The translations under genes and the position numbers were made by a program. Below are positions 34,673-43,739 of a stretch of 62,481 nucleotides of DNA, piece by piece. The notes beneath the pieces were generated by a model, which searched no databases, was not told the DNA's origin, and saw only the letters and a program-made list of their open reading frames with translations. The stretch is from an uncultured Bacteroidales bacterium (GTDB lineage Bacteria > Bacteroidota > Bacteroidia > Bacteroidales > UBA932). The stretch's first letter is position 1, and every line of letters starts with the position of its first letter. The stretch is taken from the NCBI GenBank assembly GCA_900320185.1, contig ONRD01000006.1:1-62481 (forward strand), read 5' to 3'.

Positions 34673-35329
34673 ATGGCAAGATACAGAAAACTCGAAGTTC
34701 TCACGACCATCAAGGAGACCGGGATCGTCCCGGTCTTCTACAGCGACCTGGACACTGCCAAGGCAGTTGCCACGGCGTGCTGGAAGGGAGGGATACGCGC
34801 ATTTGAATTCACCAACCGGGGCGATTTCGCCATACAGGTCTTCAGGGACCTTTCAAAGTATGTCCTCGCCGAGTGCCCCGGGCTCATGCTCGGAGCCGGG
34901 ACGATACTGGATGCGCCGACTGCTGCGCTCTTCATCCAGATGGGAGCCAACTTCATAGTCTCCCCTTCCCTGAACCCCGAGGTTGCGAGGCTCTGCAACC
35001 GGCACGGCATCCCCTACACCCCGGGCTGCGGAAGCGTGACGGAAATATGCAATGCACAGGAGCTTGGGTGCGACCTCGTGAAAGTGTTCCCGGCAGGAAG
35101 CGTAGGCGGGCCGAAGTTCGTAAAGGACGTACTGGCACCGCTGCCCTGGACCATGATGATGGCGACAGGCTCGGTGGAACCGACCCGCGAAAACCTTTCC
35201 GCATGGAAGGCCTCGGGAGTCACCTGCGTCGGCATGGGATCGAAATTGTTCCCTAAAGATGCACTGCAGACGGGTGACTGGCAGAGGATAACCGAAATCT
35301 GCGCCTCAGCGATCGAATACTTCAAATAA
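34673..35329 (+). CDS. eda: KDPG / 4-hydroxy-2-oxoglutarate aldolase
   Basis: Class I aldolase that splits 2-keto-3-deoxy-6-phosphogluconate to pyruvate and glyceraldehyde 3-phosphate. The general base Glu is in RAFEFTNRGD (about residue 45), the Schiff-base Lys is in DLVKVFPAG (about 137), and the phosphate loop is in MMATGSVEPT. At 218 residues it is a normal length. It is the last gene of the uronate operon. The downstream gap holds the rplS promoter and no strong terminator. Confidence 0.93.
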   Translation: MARYRKLEVLTTIKETGIVPVFYSDLDTAKAVATACWKGGIRAFEFTNRGDFAIQVFRDLSKYVLAECPGLMLGAGTILDAPTAALFIQMGANFIVSPSLNPEVARLCNRHGIPYTPGCGSVTEICNAQELGCDLVKVFPAGSVGGPKFVKDVLAPLPWTMMMATGSVEPTRENLSAWKASGVTCVGMGSKLFPKDALQTGDWQRITEICASAIEYFK

Positions 35330-35342
35330 TTTCCAAAAAGTT

Positions 35343-35372
35343 TTTGAGATTCTGGAAATATTTGTACATTTG
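35343..35372 (+). promoter_or_regulatory. Promoter of rplS
   Basis: TTTG (35343-35346), 18 bases, then TACATTTG (35365-35372). The spacer is one base short of usual but both elements match. Start of transcription near 35379 gives a leader of about 65 bases. Confidence 0.65.
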
Positions 35373-35388
35373 CAGTCCCAAAAACAAA

Positions 35389-35429
35389 GCAACCTCTCAC
35401 GGGTCGTTATCAAAAGTGCGTGACGTTGC
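35389..35429 (+). promoter_or_regulatory. Structured leader of rplS (candidate L19 autoregulatory RNA)
   Basis: Two stacked stems form: GCAAC (35389-35393) with GTTGC (35425-35429), and inside it TCACG (35397-35401) with CGTGA (35419-35423), closing a loop of about 17 bases. Such a fold directly before a ribosomal protein gene is what autoregulatory leaders look like. I cannot match it to a named leader family. Confidence 0.5.
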
Positions 35430-35445
35430 GTTAAAGTACTGAGAA

Positions 35446-35829
35446 ATGGATTTGATTAAAGTTGTAGAGCAAGCTTTCGCTAACGAGAAAGTTGCAAGCT
35501 ATCCCAAGTTCAAGGCCGGTGACACCGTCACCGTCACTTACAGGATAAAGGAAGGCGACAAGGACAGGCTGCAGAAGTTCAGAGGTGTCGTCATCCAGCA
35601 GAGGGGCGCCACTCCCCAGACCAGGACTTTCACTGTCCGCAAGGTCTCCGGCGGAATCGGTGTCGAGAGGATTTTCCCTTACCAGTCACCCTTCATCGAC
35701 TCGATCGAACTCAACAAGGTCGGTAAGGTCCGCAGGGCAAGGATCTTCTACCTCCGCAACCTGTCTGGAAAGAAGGCCAGGATCAAGGAGCGCAAGTACT
35801 CAGCCGTCGCCAAGGAAACCGAGGCTTAG
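35446..35829 (+). CDS. rplS: 50S ribosomal protein L19
   Basis: Ribosomal protein at the 30S-50S interface. Family signatures are [53 protein letters not shown] and the end [20 protein letters not shown]. At 127 residues it has a C-terminal tail ([14 protein letters not shown]) slightly longer than in many bacteria. It has its own promoter and a structured leader, and two tRNA genes follow on the same strand. Confidence 0.97.
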   Translation: MDLIKVVEQAFANEKVASYPKFKAGDTVTVTYRIKEGDKDRLQKFRGVVIQQRGATPQTRTFTVRKVSGGIGVERIFPYQSPFIDSIELNKVGKVRRARIFYLRNLSGKKARIKERKYSAVAKETEA

Positions 35830-35867
35830 GCTCAGTAGCAAGAAGGCGGGATGATTTCCCGCAAAAC

Positions 35868-35944
35868 GGTCCCCTAGCTCAACTGAATAGAGCATTTGAC
35901 TACGGATCAAAAGGTTACAGGTTTGAATCCTGTGGGGATCACCA
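35868..35944 (+). tRNA. tRNA-Arg (ACG)
   Basis: Acceptor GGTCCCC pairs with GGGGATC; the anticodon stem TTTGA/TCAAA holds the loop CTACGGA, so the anticodon is ACG. The T-loop GTTTGAATC-type segment is normal and CCA is encoded (35942-35944). Length is 77 bases. Confidence 0.93.
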
Positions 35945-35946
35945 AG

Positions 35947-35974
35947 GAAGCGCAGTGTTTCTGCGCTTTTTCCT
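35947..35974 (+). terminator. Hairpin terminator after tRNA-Arg
   Basis: GCGCAG-TGTTT-CTGCGC followed by TTTTT, lying directly after the tRNA 3' end. Confidence 0.75.
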
Positions 35975-36005
35975 TGAAAAGGTCGGTTCGGGAGAACCAG
36001 CCGCT

Positions 36006-36078
36006 GCGGAATTAGCTCAGTTGGTAGAGCGTCGGCTTCCCAAGCCGAAGGTCGCGAGTTCGAACCTCGTATTCCGCT
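36006..36078 (+). tRNA. tRNA-Gly (CCC)
   Basis: Acceptor GCGGAAT pairs with ATTCCGC; the anticodon loop TTCCCAA gives anticodon CCC. D-arm GCTCAGTTGGTAGAGC and T-arm with GTTCGAACC are standard. CCA is not encoded. Confidence 0.95.
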
Positions 36079-36080
36079 CA

Positions 36081-36136
36081 AGAAGAAGAGGGTGACCGAT
36101 AAGTCCTCATGGGACTTTGAGGTCATCCTCTTCTTA
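36081..36136 (+). terminator. Hairpin terminator after tRNA-Gly (shared hairpin family)
   Basis: AAGAAGAGGGTGACC pairs with GGTCATCCTCTTCTT (one G-U) across a loop that itself contains AGTCC/GGACT. The 3' arm is nearly the same as in the ssrA terminator. Confidence 0.75.
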
Positions 36137-36194
36137 TATGGCCACAGCCCGGAGGCTTTCACGGACTACATAGGTCCGAGCCTCTCATCAAGTG

Positions 36195-36701
36195 TCAGGC
36201 TTCGGGAATTTCTTCCTCGGCAGGTACGCTGAAAGGTGATCCTGCAGAAGGGCCGCCGACTGTGTAGCTGTCATCGTACTTTGGTTCCTCAGGCTCGGGA
36301 ACGTCGTACATGGCGGGCTGGTCGCCGGCTGTAAGAGCCTGGAAATCGGCTTCGGTTATCATCTTGCAGTTGCCGTTGAACTTGGCATCCAGCTCGACAC
36401 TCAGCCTCCTGATGTGAAGGTCGCCCTCGACTACGCAGGTATCCTTAAGGGAAAGGGTATCCTTGACATAAAGGTTGCCGTTGACCTGTCCCCAGAGGTC
36501 GGCGTCGTTGCACACGATGTCGCCTTTGATGACTGCGTTTTCGCCGATAGTTACCTTCGCATCCGAGGTTACCTTGCCCTCGAAGGTACCGTCGATCTTG
36601 ATGTCAGTGGGAGTCTTTATCTCTCCCTTGATGGTAGTCCCAGCGGATATCCTGCTGTTCTCGCCACCGATGACTTCGTCATTTCTTCCAAAATTTGCCA
36701 T
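36195..36701 (-). CDS. Bactofilin family cytoskeletal protein
   Basis: Polymer-forming beta-helix protein. After a short disordered N-terminus, residues about 18-125 show regular repeats of the bactofilin type: SAGTTIKGEIKTPTDIKIDG, FEGKVTSDAKVTIGENAVIKG, DIVCNDADLWGQVNGNLYVKD and so on, each turn about 17-20 residues. A Pro/Glu-rich C-terminal tail follows. Bactofilins set cell shape or anchor envelope enzymes. At 168 residues it is typical. It is 34 bases downstream of secA, possibly on the same transcript. Confidence 0.9.
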   Translation of the reverse strand: MANFGRNDEVIGGENSRISAGTTIKGEIKTPTDIKIDGTFEGKVTSDAKVTIGENAVIKGDIVCNDADLWGQVNGNLYVKDTLSLKDTCVVEGDLHIRRLSVELDAKFNGNCKMITEADFQALTAGDQPAMYDVPEPEEPKYDDSYTVGGPSAGSPFSVPAEEEIPEA

Positions 36702-36735
36702 GGTATTATGATATTTGTTTCTGATTGTCGTTTAG

Positions 36736-39700
36736 TTATGACAGGTCCCTGCCGTGGCAGTTCTTGTATTTCTTTCCTGACCCGCAAGGGCAGGGATCGT
36801 TCCTGCCAATCTTCTTGTCGACACGGACCGGAACATTGGCTTTCTGCTCTCCGTTGGTGCTAAGGTTATCGTGACTTGTCCTCATCTGGCTGAGATTGTT
36901 GCGACGCTGAGGAGCCTGGGCGGGACGCGCGGCGCTGTCCTCGCGGAGCGGGACGAAGGCACGGAGCAGGAATGAGAGGACGTCCTTGTTGAGTTCCTCG
37001 AGCATGGAAGCGAAAAGGTTGTAGCTTTCAAGCTTGTACACGACAAGCGGGTCCTTCTGCTCGTAGGTGGCGTTCTGGACGGAGGTACGGAGGTCGTCCA
37101 TCTCGCGCAGATGCTGCTTCCAGTGCTCGTCGATCTGGTAGAGGATGATGGCCCGGCTGAGAGCCTTTGCGGTCTCCTTGCCCTGGGTGTTGTAGGCCTT
37201 CTCGAGATTGACGCTCAGGGTAAGCTGCTTCCGGCCGTCGGAAATAGGGATAGCGATGTTCTGGTACATGCTTCCCTGCTTCTCGAATATGGTCTTGATG
37301 AAGGGATAGAGCTTTTCGCACAGAGTACTCATCCTCCGGTCGTAGACCTCCTTCATATGGTCGCAAAGCCTGGAGGCGATGGCGTCGGCATTGGCTCCGG
37401 AATAGAACTCCTCGTCAAAGCCAAGGTCAATCGACAGCTGCCCCATCACATATTCCTCGAAATCCTGGTAACTCATTCCCTGGGCGCGGTCGGCGATCAG
37501 CGAGGAGGAATCGATCATCATGTTCTGGACGTCTATCTCGATCCTTTCGCCGGAAAGGGCGTTCCGCCTCCTGGCGTAGACCGCCTCGCGCTGGTAGTTC
37601 ATCACATCGTCATATTCAAGAAGTCTCTTACGAATGCCGAAGTTGTTCTCCTCCACCTTCTTCTGGGCATTCTCGATCGACTTCGAGAGCATTCCGTTCA
37701 CCAGCGCCTCGTCATCCGGCATCCCAAGCCTGTCCACGACGCCCGCGATCCTCTCGGACCCGAACAGGCGCATGAGCTTGTCCTCAAGGGAGATGTAGAA
37801 CGCCGAAGAACCGGGGTCGCCCTGACGGCCGGCACGGCCGCGCAACTGCCTGTCCACACGGCGAGAATCGTGCCTTTCCGTACCTATAATGGCAAGTCCT
37901 CCCGCAGCCTTCACCTCGGGGGTGAGCTTGATGTCGGTGCCTCGGCCAGCCATGTTGGTCGCGATCGTAACCGCACCCAGCATCCTGTCCTCAAGGCGCC
38001 TGACTCCATCCTCCCCGACCACGGGTACCTGTCCGGGAGAGCTCTGGCCGGCCTGGGCTACGATTTCAGCCTCGCGGGCATGCTCCTTCGCATTCAGGAC
38101 GTTATGCTTGATACCGCGCAGGCGGAGCAGCTTGCTCAGGAGTTCGGATGTCTCGACATCCGTCGTACCGACCAGCACGGGACGCCCTGAATTGCGGAGC
38201 TCCTCGATCCTGTTGATGACTGCCGCGTACTTGGCTTTCTTCGTCTTGTAGATCAAGTCGTCCTGGTCGTCACGGATGACGGGGCGGTTGGTAGGGATCA
38301 CCACCACGTCCAGCTTGTAGATGGACCAGAACTCCCCTGCCTCCGTCTCTGCGGTACCGGTCATGCCGGCGAGCTTGTGGTACATCCTGAAATAGTTCTG
38401 GAGCGTGATCGTGGCGAAGGTCTGGGTCGCCGCCTCTACCTTCACGTTCTCCTTCGCCTCCACGGCCTGGTGCAGTCCGTCGCTCCAGCGACGGCCCTCC
38501 ATGATACGGCCGGTCTGCTCGTCCACGATCTTGACCTTGTTGTCGATCACGATGTAGTCGACATCCTTCTGGAACATGGCATAAGCCTTCAGGAGCTGGA
38601 GCATCGTATGTACACGCTCGCTCTTGAGGGAATAGTCCTCCATCAGCTTGTCCTGGGCTTCATGCTTTTCCTCGGGGCTCAGCGATTCGTTCTTCTTTAT
38701 CTCGGCGATCTTGGATCCGACGTCCGGGAGCACGAAGAAGTCCGGATCGGAAACGGCATTGGCAAGGGTATCGTGTCCCTTGTCGGTCATGTCGACCGAA
38801 TGTTGCTGCTCGTTGATGACGAAATACAACTCATCGGTAACGATGTGCATCTGGCTCTCGTTGTCCTGCATGTAGAAGTTCTCGGTCTTCTGCATGAGCT
38901 GCTTCATCCCGGGTTCGCTCAGGAACTTGATCAGCGGCTGGTACTTGGGAAGTCCTTTGTAAGCCCTGAAGAGCAGGAGCCCGCCCTCCTCCTTACCGGC
39001 TGCGATGGCCTTCTTGGCATCGTTCAGGATCTGGTTGACCAGGGTGCGCTGCTTCTGGTACAGGGTCTCCACGTAGGGCCTGAAATCCATGTACTGCTGG
39101 TCGTCCTCGGCCTTGGCTACAGGACCTGAGATGATCAACGGGGTACGGGCATCGTCGATGAGGACGGAATCGACCTCGTCGACGATCGCATAGTGGTGTT
39201 TTCTCTGGACAAGGTCCCCCATGGTGAAGGACATGTTGTCACGGAGATAGTCGAAACCGAATTCGTTGTTGGTCCCGAAGGTGATGTCGCAGTTGTAGGC
39301 CCTTTTCCTTGCTTCGCTGTTGGGCTCGTGCTTGTCGATGCAGTCGACGGAAAGGCCATGGAACATGTACAGGGGTCCCATCCACTCGGAGTCACGCTTC
39401 GACAGGTAGTCGTTGACGGTGACCATGTGGACGCCTTTCCCCGCAAGTGCGTTGAGGAACACCGGAAGGGTCGCCACGAGGGTCTTGCCCTCACCGGTGG
39501 CCATCTCGGCTATCTTTCCCTGGTGGAGTACGATTCCGCCGATGAGCTGTACATCATAGTGGACCATGTCCCAGGTAATCTCGTTGCCTCCGGCCATCCA
39601 GTGGTTGCGGTAGACCGCCTTGTCGTCCTCGATCGTGACGAAGTCGTGGTCTATGGAAAGCTTCCTGTCGAAATCGTTTGCCGTCACGGTCACCGTCTCG

Positions 39701-40074
39701 TTCTCCTTGAACCTGCGGGCCGTGGATTTCATGATGGCGAAGGCCTCGGGAAGGATCTCGTCCAGGACCTTCTCGATCGCGGTGTCTTCTTCCTTGACAA
39801 GCTTGTCCGACTCCGTTGCCAGGGTTTCCTTCTCCTGGACCGGGATGTCCTCCTCGAGTTTCTGGCGGATCTCCTCGATCCTCTTCTCGAACGGTGCCTC
39901 GGCTTCGCGGAGCCTGGACTTGAGGGCTTCAGTCCTCGCCCTGAGGGCATCGTTGTCAAGTTTGTCTATCGTTTCGTATGCGGCCAGGACCTTGTCCAGG
40001 ACCGGTTTGACGGCTTTCATGTCCCTGTCGGACTTGGAGCCGAAAATTTTCCTTAGTATACCAGATACTGCCAT
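36736..40074 (-). CDS. secA: Preprotein translocase subunit SecA
   Basis: ATPase motor of the Sec export pathway. Visible are Walker A in [12 protein letters not shown], Walker B in [16 protein letters not shown], the nucleotide-binding domain 2 motifs [14 protein letters not shown] and [26 protein letters not shown], and the C-terminal SEC-C zinc motif [16 protein letters not shown]. At 1112 residues it is longer than E. coli SecA, as usual in Bacteroidota, with an insert around [19 protein letters not shown]. It has its own promoter, and the bactofilin gene follows. Confidence 0.98.
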   Translation of the reverse strand: MAVSGILRKIFGSKSDRDMKAVKPVLDKVLAAYETIDKLDNDALRARTEALKSRLREAEAPFEKRIEEIRQKLEEDIPVQEKETLATESDKLVKEEDTAIEKVLDEILPEAFAIMKSTARRFKENETVTVTANDFDRKLSIDHDFVTIEDDKAVYRNHWMAGGNEITWDMVHYDVQLIGGIVLHQGKIAEMATGEGKTLVATLPVFLNALAGKGVHMVTVNDYLSKRDSEWMGPLYMFHGLSVDCIDKHEPNSEARKRAYNCDITFGTNNEFGFDYLRDNMSFTMGDLVQRKHHYAIVDEVDSVLIDDARTPLIISGPVAKAEDDQQYMDFRPYVETLYQKQRTLVNQILNDAKKAIAAGKEEGGLLLFRAYKGLPKYQPLIKFLSEPGMKQLMQKTENFYMQDNESQMHIVTDELYFVINEQQHSVDMTDKGHDTLANAVSDPDFFVLPDVGSKIAEIKKNESLSPEEKHEAQDKLMEDYSLKSERVHTMLQLLKAYAMFQKDVDYIVIDNKVKIVDEQTGRIMEGRRWSDGLHQAVEAKENVKVEAATQTFATITLQNYFRMYHKLAGMTGTAETEAGEFWSIYKLDVVVIPTNRPVIRDDQDDLIYKTKKAKYAAVINRIEELRNSGRPVLVGTTDVETSELLSKLLRLRGIKHNVLNAKEHAREAEIVAQAGQSSPGQVPVVGEDGVRRLEDRMLGAVTIATNMAGRGTDIKLTPEVKAAGGLAIIGTERHDSRRVDRQLRGRAGRQGDPGSSAFYISLEDKLMRLFGSERIAGVVDRLGMPDDEALVNGMLSKSIENAQKKVEENNFGIRKRLLEYDDVMNYQREAVYARRRNALSGERIEIDVQNMMIDSSSLIADRAQGMSYQDFEEYVMGQLSIDLGFDEEFYSGANADAIASRLCDHMKEVYDRRMSTLCEKLYPFIKTIFEKQGSMYQNIAIPISDGRKQLTLSVNLEKAYNTQGKETAKALSRAIILYQIDEHWKQHLREMDDLRTSVQNATYEQKDPLVVYKLESYNLFASMLEELNKDVLSFLLRAFVPLREDSAARPAQAPQRRNNLSQMRTSHDNLSTNGEQKANVPVRVDKKIGRNDPCPCGSGKKYKNCHGRDLS

Positions 40075-40101
40075 AAAAACAAAAAGTCTCCGATTAACTT
40101 A

Positions 40102-40133
40102 CAAATTTAAAGATAATCAGAGACAATTACAAT
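40102..40133 (-). promoter_or_regulatory. Promoter of secA
   Basis: On the minus strand ATTG, 20 bases, then TAAATTTG, matching the Bacteroidota promoter form with one departure at -33. It lies about 28 bases before the secA start. Confidence 0.6.
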
Positions 40134-40186
40134 TATTTAACCGCAGTATTTTTTACGGTTTTTCCTGACTTTCTGTCATCGTCGGG

Positions 40187-41746
40187 CTACCAGCTGTCAG
40201 TACGGAAGGAGGCGACCGGGATGCCAAGACTGGTCTTGAGGTCAGCCTCGGTCCAGTTGTGGAAGGCATAGCGGACGGCCACCGCATCAGGCACGGAAGA
40301 ACAGTCGATGACCACACTGTCCCAGAGCGTTGAAGCAGGGACTTCATGGAACACCCGGTCGGGACCGGCGACTTCGAACCCCTTCACGGGGAAACCGTAG
40401 TCCGAGTAATGGCCGAGGCCGATCCTGGTGTCGGTGAAATGGACGACTATCCTTGGAGCGGCATCGTCGCCTTTCCGGATATCGATGTCATAGCCGGACT
40501 GGTGTATCCTGCCCGTCTGGACGTCGGACCCGCCGGGGAAGGTTACAACGTCGGGATGGGCGAATCCGTTTCCCAGGCCGGTCTTAATCCCGTAGACATT
40601 CTCGAGGGCAAGGACGGCGAACTGGTCGGCCACTTCCTTCTTCCTGCCGGGATGGATGCACCCTTTGTCCCCGAGGGTTTCAGTGACCGCCACCCCTGAA
40701 TTCGGGATGATGTCCAGGGAAGAGAGCTGGTTCTCGACGAAATAGCCGCGAGCGGTCCCCTCCGGATTGCTGTAGCCGTAGGGGGCGATGAGGGTGAAAT
40801 AGAAAGGAAGCTTGTTTTCGGTATCGCCCCATGCGTCACGCCAGCAGCGGACCATAGCCGCCTGGAGTTTGTCGTAGTAAGGAATATCCCCGAATATCAG
40901 CTCTGAACAGCCTTGATACCAGACGAACCCGCGAAGAGCGTAGCCCTTTACAGGATAAAGTCTTGAATTATAGAGCGTTGCCACCTGGCGCGGAGCCTCG
41001 CGGTTCGGATCGGGCTCGTCCCTGCGGTCAAGGATCGCCTGATACTTGTCCTCCGGAATGCCGGCTTTTGCATATTTGTCCAGGTAATCCTCCGTCAGCC
41101 ATGGAGGCAGCAGGCATCCGCCCCAGGGATTCGCGATGACTCCCACGGTGACGCCAAGAGTCTTGGTAAGCCGTTTGGCGAAGAAATAGGCTACGGCTGA
41201 GACTTCGGCGGCCACAGGGCCTTCCGTGTGAGTCCATGCACAGTCGACATCTTCCTGCGGAGTGAACGCCTTGCCGGCGTTTATGCTGAAGAAGCGGATC
41301 CTGCCGGCATATTCATGGGCTTCGGAAATGGCGTCATAAGCTCCTTCGACTCCTTGCGAAATGCCGCCGATCAGGCTAAGCGCCATGTTGGACTGGCCGC
41401 TGCAGAGCCACACCTCCCCTATCATCACGTCCTGGAGGACGATGGCTTTCTTCACACCCTTTGCGCTGACCTTCAATGAGTACGGTCCTCCAGCCGAGGG
41501 AGTCTGCACCTTCACTTCCCAACGTCCGGAATCATCCGCCGTGGCGGTATAGCGCCCACCTGTCCATGAAGGTTCGACAACCACCTTTGCACCCTTTGCG
41601 GCCCAGCCCCAGACGGGAGCCTGGGACATCTGCTGAAGGACCATGTGGTCCGAGAATACGGCGGGAAGCTTTAGCGCGCCTGCTTCCTGGGCGGCCATTG
41701 CGGCCGAAAAGGCCGACAACACAAGAATGAGAATGATCTTTTTCAT
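40187..41746 (-). CDS. Sialate O-acetylesterase family protein
   Basis: Exported SGNH-type esterase. The start is set at MKKIILILVLSAFSAAMAAQ, a clear signal peptide; the longer frame reads through the promoter. The nucleophile block is LCSGQSNMALSL (Ser in SGQSNM, about residue 120 of the mature frame), with VIANPWGG as the Gly block. The usual WYQGESN appears as WYQGCSE, a change worth noting. An N-terminal sugar-binding-like domain (FSDHMVLQQMSQAPVWGWA) and a C-terminal Ig-like domain frame the esterase. It likely removes O-acetyl groups from sialic acids or plant/host glycans; no sialidase is nearby. Confidence 0.88.
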   Translation of the reverse strand: MKKIILILVLSAFSAAMAAQEAGALKLPAVFSDHMVLQQMSQAPVWGWAAKGAKVVVEPSWTGGRYTATADDSGRWEVKVQTPSAGGPYSLKVSAKGVKKAIVLQDVMIGEVWLCSGQSNMALSLIGGISQGVEGAYDAISEAHEYAGRIRFFSINAGKAFTPQEDVDCAWTHTEGPVAAEVSAVAYFFAKRLTKTLGVTVGVIANPWGGCLLPPWLTEDYLDKYAKAGIPEDKYQAILDRRDEPDPNREAPRQVATLYNSRLYPVKGYALRGFVWYQGCSELIFGDIPYYDKLQAAMVRCWRDAWGDTENKLPFYFTLIAPYGYSNPEGTARGYFVENQLSSLDIIPNSGVAVTETLGDKGCIHPGRKKEVADQFAVLALENVYGIKTGLGNGFAHPDVVTFPGGSDVQTGRIHQSGYDIDIRKGDDAAPRIVVHFTDTRIGLGHYSDYGFPVKGFEVAGPDRVFHEVPASTLWDSVVIDCSSVPDAVAVRYAFHNWTEADLKTSLGIPVASFRTDSW

Positions 41747-41766
41747 TGTTCCAAAACCTCTTTCTA

Positions 41767-41774
41767 CAAATATA
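41767..41774 (-). promoter_or_regulatory. Probable -7 element for the sialate O-acetylesterase gene
   Basis: The minus strand reads TATATTTG, about 20 bases upstream of the chosen start. No convincing -33 element. The 240 bases beyond (41775-42017) are AT-rich and hold no gene that I can see. Confidence 0.45.
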
Positions 41775-42017
41775 TGCAAAAAAAACGTATTGAAGCCCTG
41801 AAGGCCCCGGAGGTAATATGGATGCGGCTGTTGCTTGCGCATTATTGATAATGTTATTGGTCTCTACTTGTTTGGGGGTATTTACCGCATTGTGGAAAGA
41901 ATACCAAAGCCAGCAATACAAAGTTAAGTATTGGAATCAGATAATACAATCTTTTCTAGTCCAGACTCTTTAACTTACAAATCCGGCAAGTCTATCTCAG
42001 GCGAGACGGCGCGCTTC

Positions 42018-42260
42018 AGTTTTCAAATAGCTCACACGGTCCATTTTCGCAATAAGTTGTAAATCAAAGCATTATTTTTTGATAGTGTGTTAAGAGGATG
42101 TTTTTTTGGGGGTACCTTCACACACTGCTGGATTGTAATATGCTAATAATGAGATGTTTATCTTTTGGGGGCGTGTTAGCTACTTGAAAGCAAGTTGACC
42201 TGGGCAACCACAAATACTCAGATTTATCAACGGCTTTGCCCAGTCGTTGGTCGGTACAAA
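42018..42260 (-). mobile_element. MITE-like repeat element, copy 1
   Basis: Read on the minus strand, this 243-base stretch is similar over its whole length to 59485-59730. Both begin with TTTGTACCGACCAACGA and end with GAGCTATTTGAAAACT. Inside, TTTCAAGTAGCTAACACG near one third and CGTGTGAGCTATTTGAAA at the end are inverted repeats of each other, enclosing about 170 bases. The outer 70 bases form a hairpin with CTGGGCAA (42200-42207) and TTGCCCAG (42236-42243). There is no open frame. Similarity stops sharply at the inverted-repeat end, which is what a mobile unit would do. Confidence 0.7.
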
Positions 42261-42292
42261 GAAAAAGAGGCCGGCCGAAACGGCCGACCTCC
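42261..42292 (-). terminator. Terminator of the beta-barrel protein operon
   Basis: On the minus strand GAGGTCGGCCG-TTTC-GGCCGGCCTC is followed by TTTTTC. It lies 21 bases past the stop of the second barrel gene and abuts the repeat element. Confidence 0.8.
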
Positions 42293-42312
42293 AGTCATAC
42301 TTCCTCCGAAGA

Positions 42313-42900
42313 CTAGAAGATGTAGGCTACGCCGACATGGAACTGGTTCTTGGTGAGGCTGCCTGCCGTGGTGTCATAGATCTTGGTCAGGCCATAGTCG
42401 TAACCGGCGTCGAAACGGACCATATCATAGAACTCGAAGGCGATGCCGCCGCCAACTTGGATGTTGAAACGGTTGTAGTTGTCGTTGTTGTACCAATCTG
42501 TCGTGATGACCGCACCGCTGATCTCATCCTTCAGCCCATAGGCGAAGGTAGGACCTGCGTAAGGCCTGATGACGAAACCGGGAGTAAGCTGCAGGCCAAG
42601 GTTGAGCATAACCGGAGCGGAGAGGTACATCTGCTTGCGGTCGATGTTGTTCGCGCTCTTGGTGGCGTAGTTGAAATAGACACCCGGAGCGAGTCCGAGA
42701 CCGGAGTTGCCGAAGCCGATGTTGTAGTTGAGGCCGGCATAGAAACCGGAGAGAGTGGTGGTTTCAGTACCCGAGCTGAGAAGGTTCGCGCCTGTGTTCA
42801 TAGGCATGACGAGACCTGCGCCGATGGATGCCTGTCCGAATGCGGAAGTTCCGATGAGCATCATCGCTCCAGCGATGACAGCTGTAAAGATTTTCTTCAT
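42313..42900 (-). CDS. Small outer membrane beta-barrel protein (paralog 1)
   Basis: Exported 195-residue protein with signal peptide MKKIFTAVIAGAMMLIGTSAFGQ. The mature part is made of alternating strands ending in aromatic residues (FYAGLNYNIGFG, GLGLAPGVYFNYATKS, VMLNLGLQLTPGFVIRPYAG, AGYDYGLTKIYD) and finishes HVGVAYIF, a typical outer-membrane barrel end. It belongs to the small porin-like barrel proteins of Bacteroidota. Its function is unknown. It is a clear paralog of the next gene upstream (same signal peptide and strand order), so the pair arose by tandem duplication. Confidence 0.85.
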   Translation of the reverse strand: MKKIFTAVIAGAMMLIGTSAFGQASIGAGLVMPMNTGANLLSSGTETTTLSGFYAGLNYNIGFGNSGLGLAPGVYFNYATKSANNIDRKQMYLSAPVMLNLGLQLTPGFVIRPYAGPTFAYGLKDEISGAVITTDWYNNDNYNRFNIQVGGGIAFEFYDMVRFDAGYDYGLTKIYDTTAGSLTKNQFHVGVAYIF

Positions 42901-42937
42901 GGTTATAAAAAAATATTAAAACAAGGTTTTCCGATAA

Positions 42938-43576
42938 TTAGAAGAGGAAGGCTACTCCGGCATGGAGCTGCTGGCGGTGAACGTTGACCGTCGAACCACC
43001 CCTGTTGAGAAGGCCGTAATCATAGCCTACGGTAAAGCGGACCATGTTCTCGAAGTCCAGGCCGACTCCGCCGCCGACCATGACATCGAAGTTCTTGTAC
43101 TTGGTCCAGTTGGACAGTTCGCCGTCATAGATGTCATAAGTGTGCTTGCTGTCCCCGCTGACCGGAACGGCCACCTTGGAAGTAAGGCCGTAGGAAAGGG
43201 TCGGGCCGCCGAACACGATGAACCTGAGCCCGTCTCCGACCGGAACCCCAAGGTTGAGGTCTATCGGTGCGGTGAAATAGGTCTCGGTAAGGTCTCCTTC
43301 AGCGACTGCCAGGTTGGCATTGTCCTTGGTCAGGTAGGAGAAATAGAGTCCCGGTGCAATCCCGAGCCCGGAGGTTCCGACAGGGATGTTGTAGCTGCCG
43401 CCGAGGTAGAATCCGTTGAGACTTGCATCGACTTCCTTGGTAAGGAGGCTGAGGATGTTGACATCGATGTTGGTCTTGCCATAAACATAGCCTGCGCCGA
43501 GAGAGGCCTGGGCGAAGGCGGAGGTCCCGATGAGCATCATGGCTCCTGCAAGGACCGCGGTAAAGAATTTCTTCAT
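42938..43576 (-). CDS. Small outer membrane beta-barrel protein (paralog 2)
   Basis: Exported 212-residue barrel protein. The signal peptide MKKFFTAVLAGAMMLIGTSA matches that of the downstream paralog in almost every residue, while the mature part has diverged: FYLGGSYNIPVGTSGLGIAP, LYFSYLTKDN, APIDLNLGVPVGDGLRFIVF, VGYDYGLLNRGG, and the end HAGVAFLF. Probably eight strands. It is transcribed first, 37 bases before the paralog, and the operon ends in a strong terminator. Role unknown. Confidence 0.85.
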   Translation of the reverse strand: MKKFFTAVLAGAMMLIGTSAFAQASLGAGYVYGKTNIDVNILSLLTKEVDASLNGFYLGGSYNIPVGTSGLGIAPGLYFSYLTKDNANLAVAEGDLTETYFTAPIDLNLGVPVGDGLRFIVFGGPTLSYGLTSKVAVPVSGDSKHTYDIYDGELSNWTKYKNFDVMVGGGVGLDFENMVRFTVGYDYGLLNRGGSTVNVHRQQLHAGVAFLF

Positions 43577-43666
43577 GATAAAAGTATTGTTTGTTTCATA
43601 CCTTTTTCCGAAAGTTGCCTTCCTGCCAAAATCAAGCCATACTTGGCCGAATCAGGCTACCACCCT

Positions 43667-43699
43667 CTGTGACAGGCAATAACGGCCGCATGGCACCAG
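43667..43699. repeat. 33-base direct repeat, unit 1
   Basis: Matches 43740-43772 with one difference (A or G). Both contain TGTGACAGGCAATAACGGCC. The units are 40 bases apart, between the polysaccharide operon end and the barrel genes. No open frame spans them. Confidence 0.7.
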
Positions 43700-43739
43700 A
43701 GGATTATCCTCGAGAGGCAGTTGACGGCGGACAGGACGA

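Noticed and set aside
35800-36162. Minus-strand frame of 120 codons across the tRNA genes
   Set aside because: Overlaps two tRNA genes and terminators.
37111-38190. Plus-strand frame of 359 codons
   Set aside because: Antisense to secA, no recognisable features or start signals.
41775-42017. Small protein or RNA gene in the AT-rich gap
   Set aside because: No conserved frame, hairpin or promoter pair that I could support.
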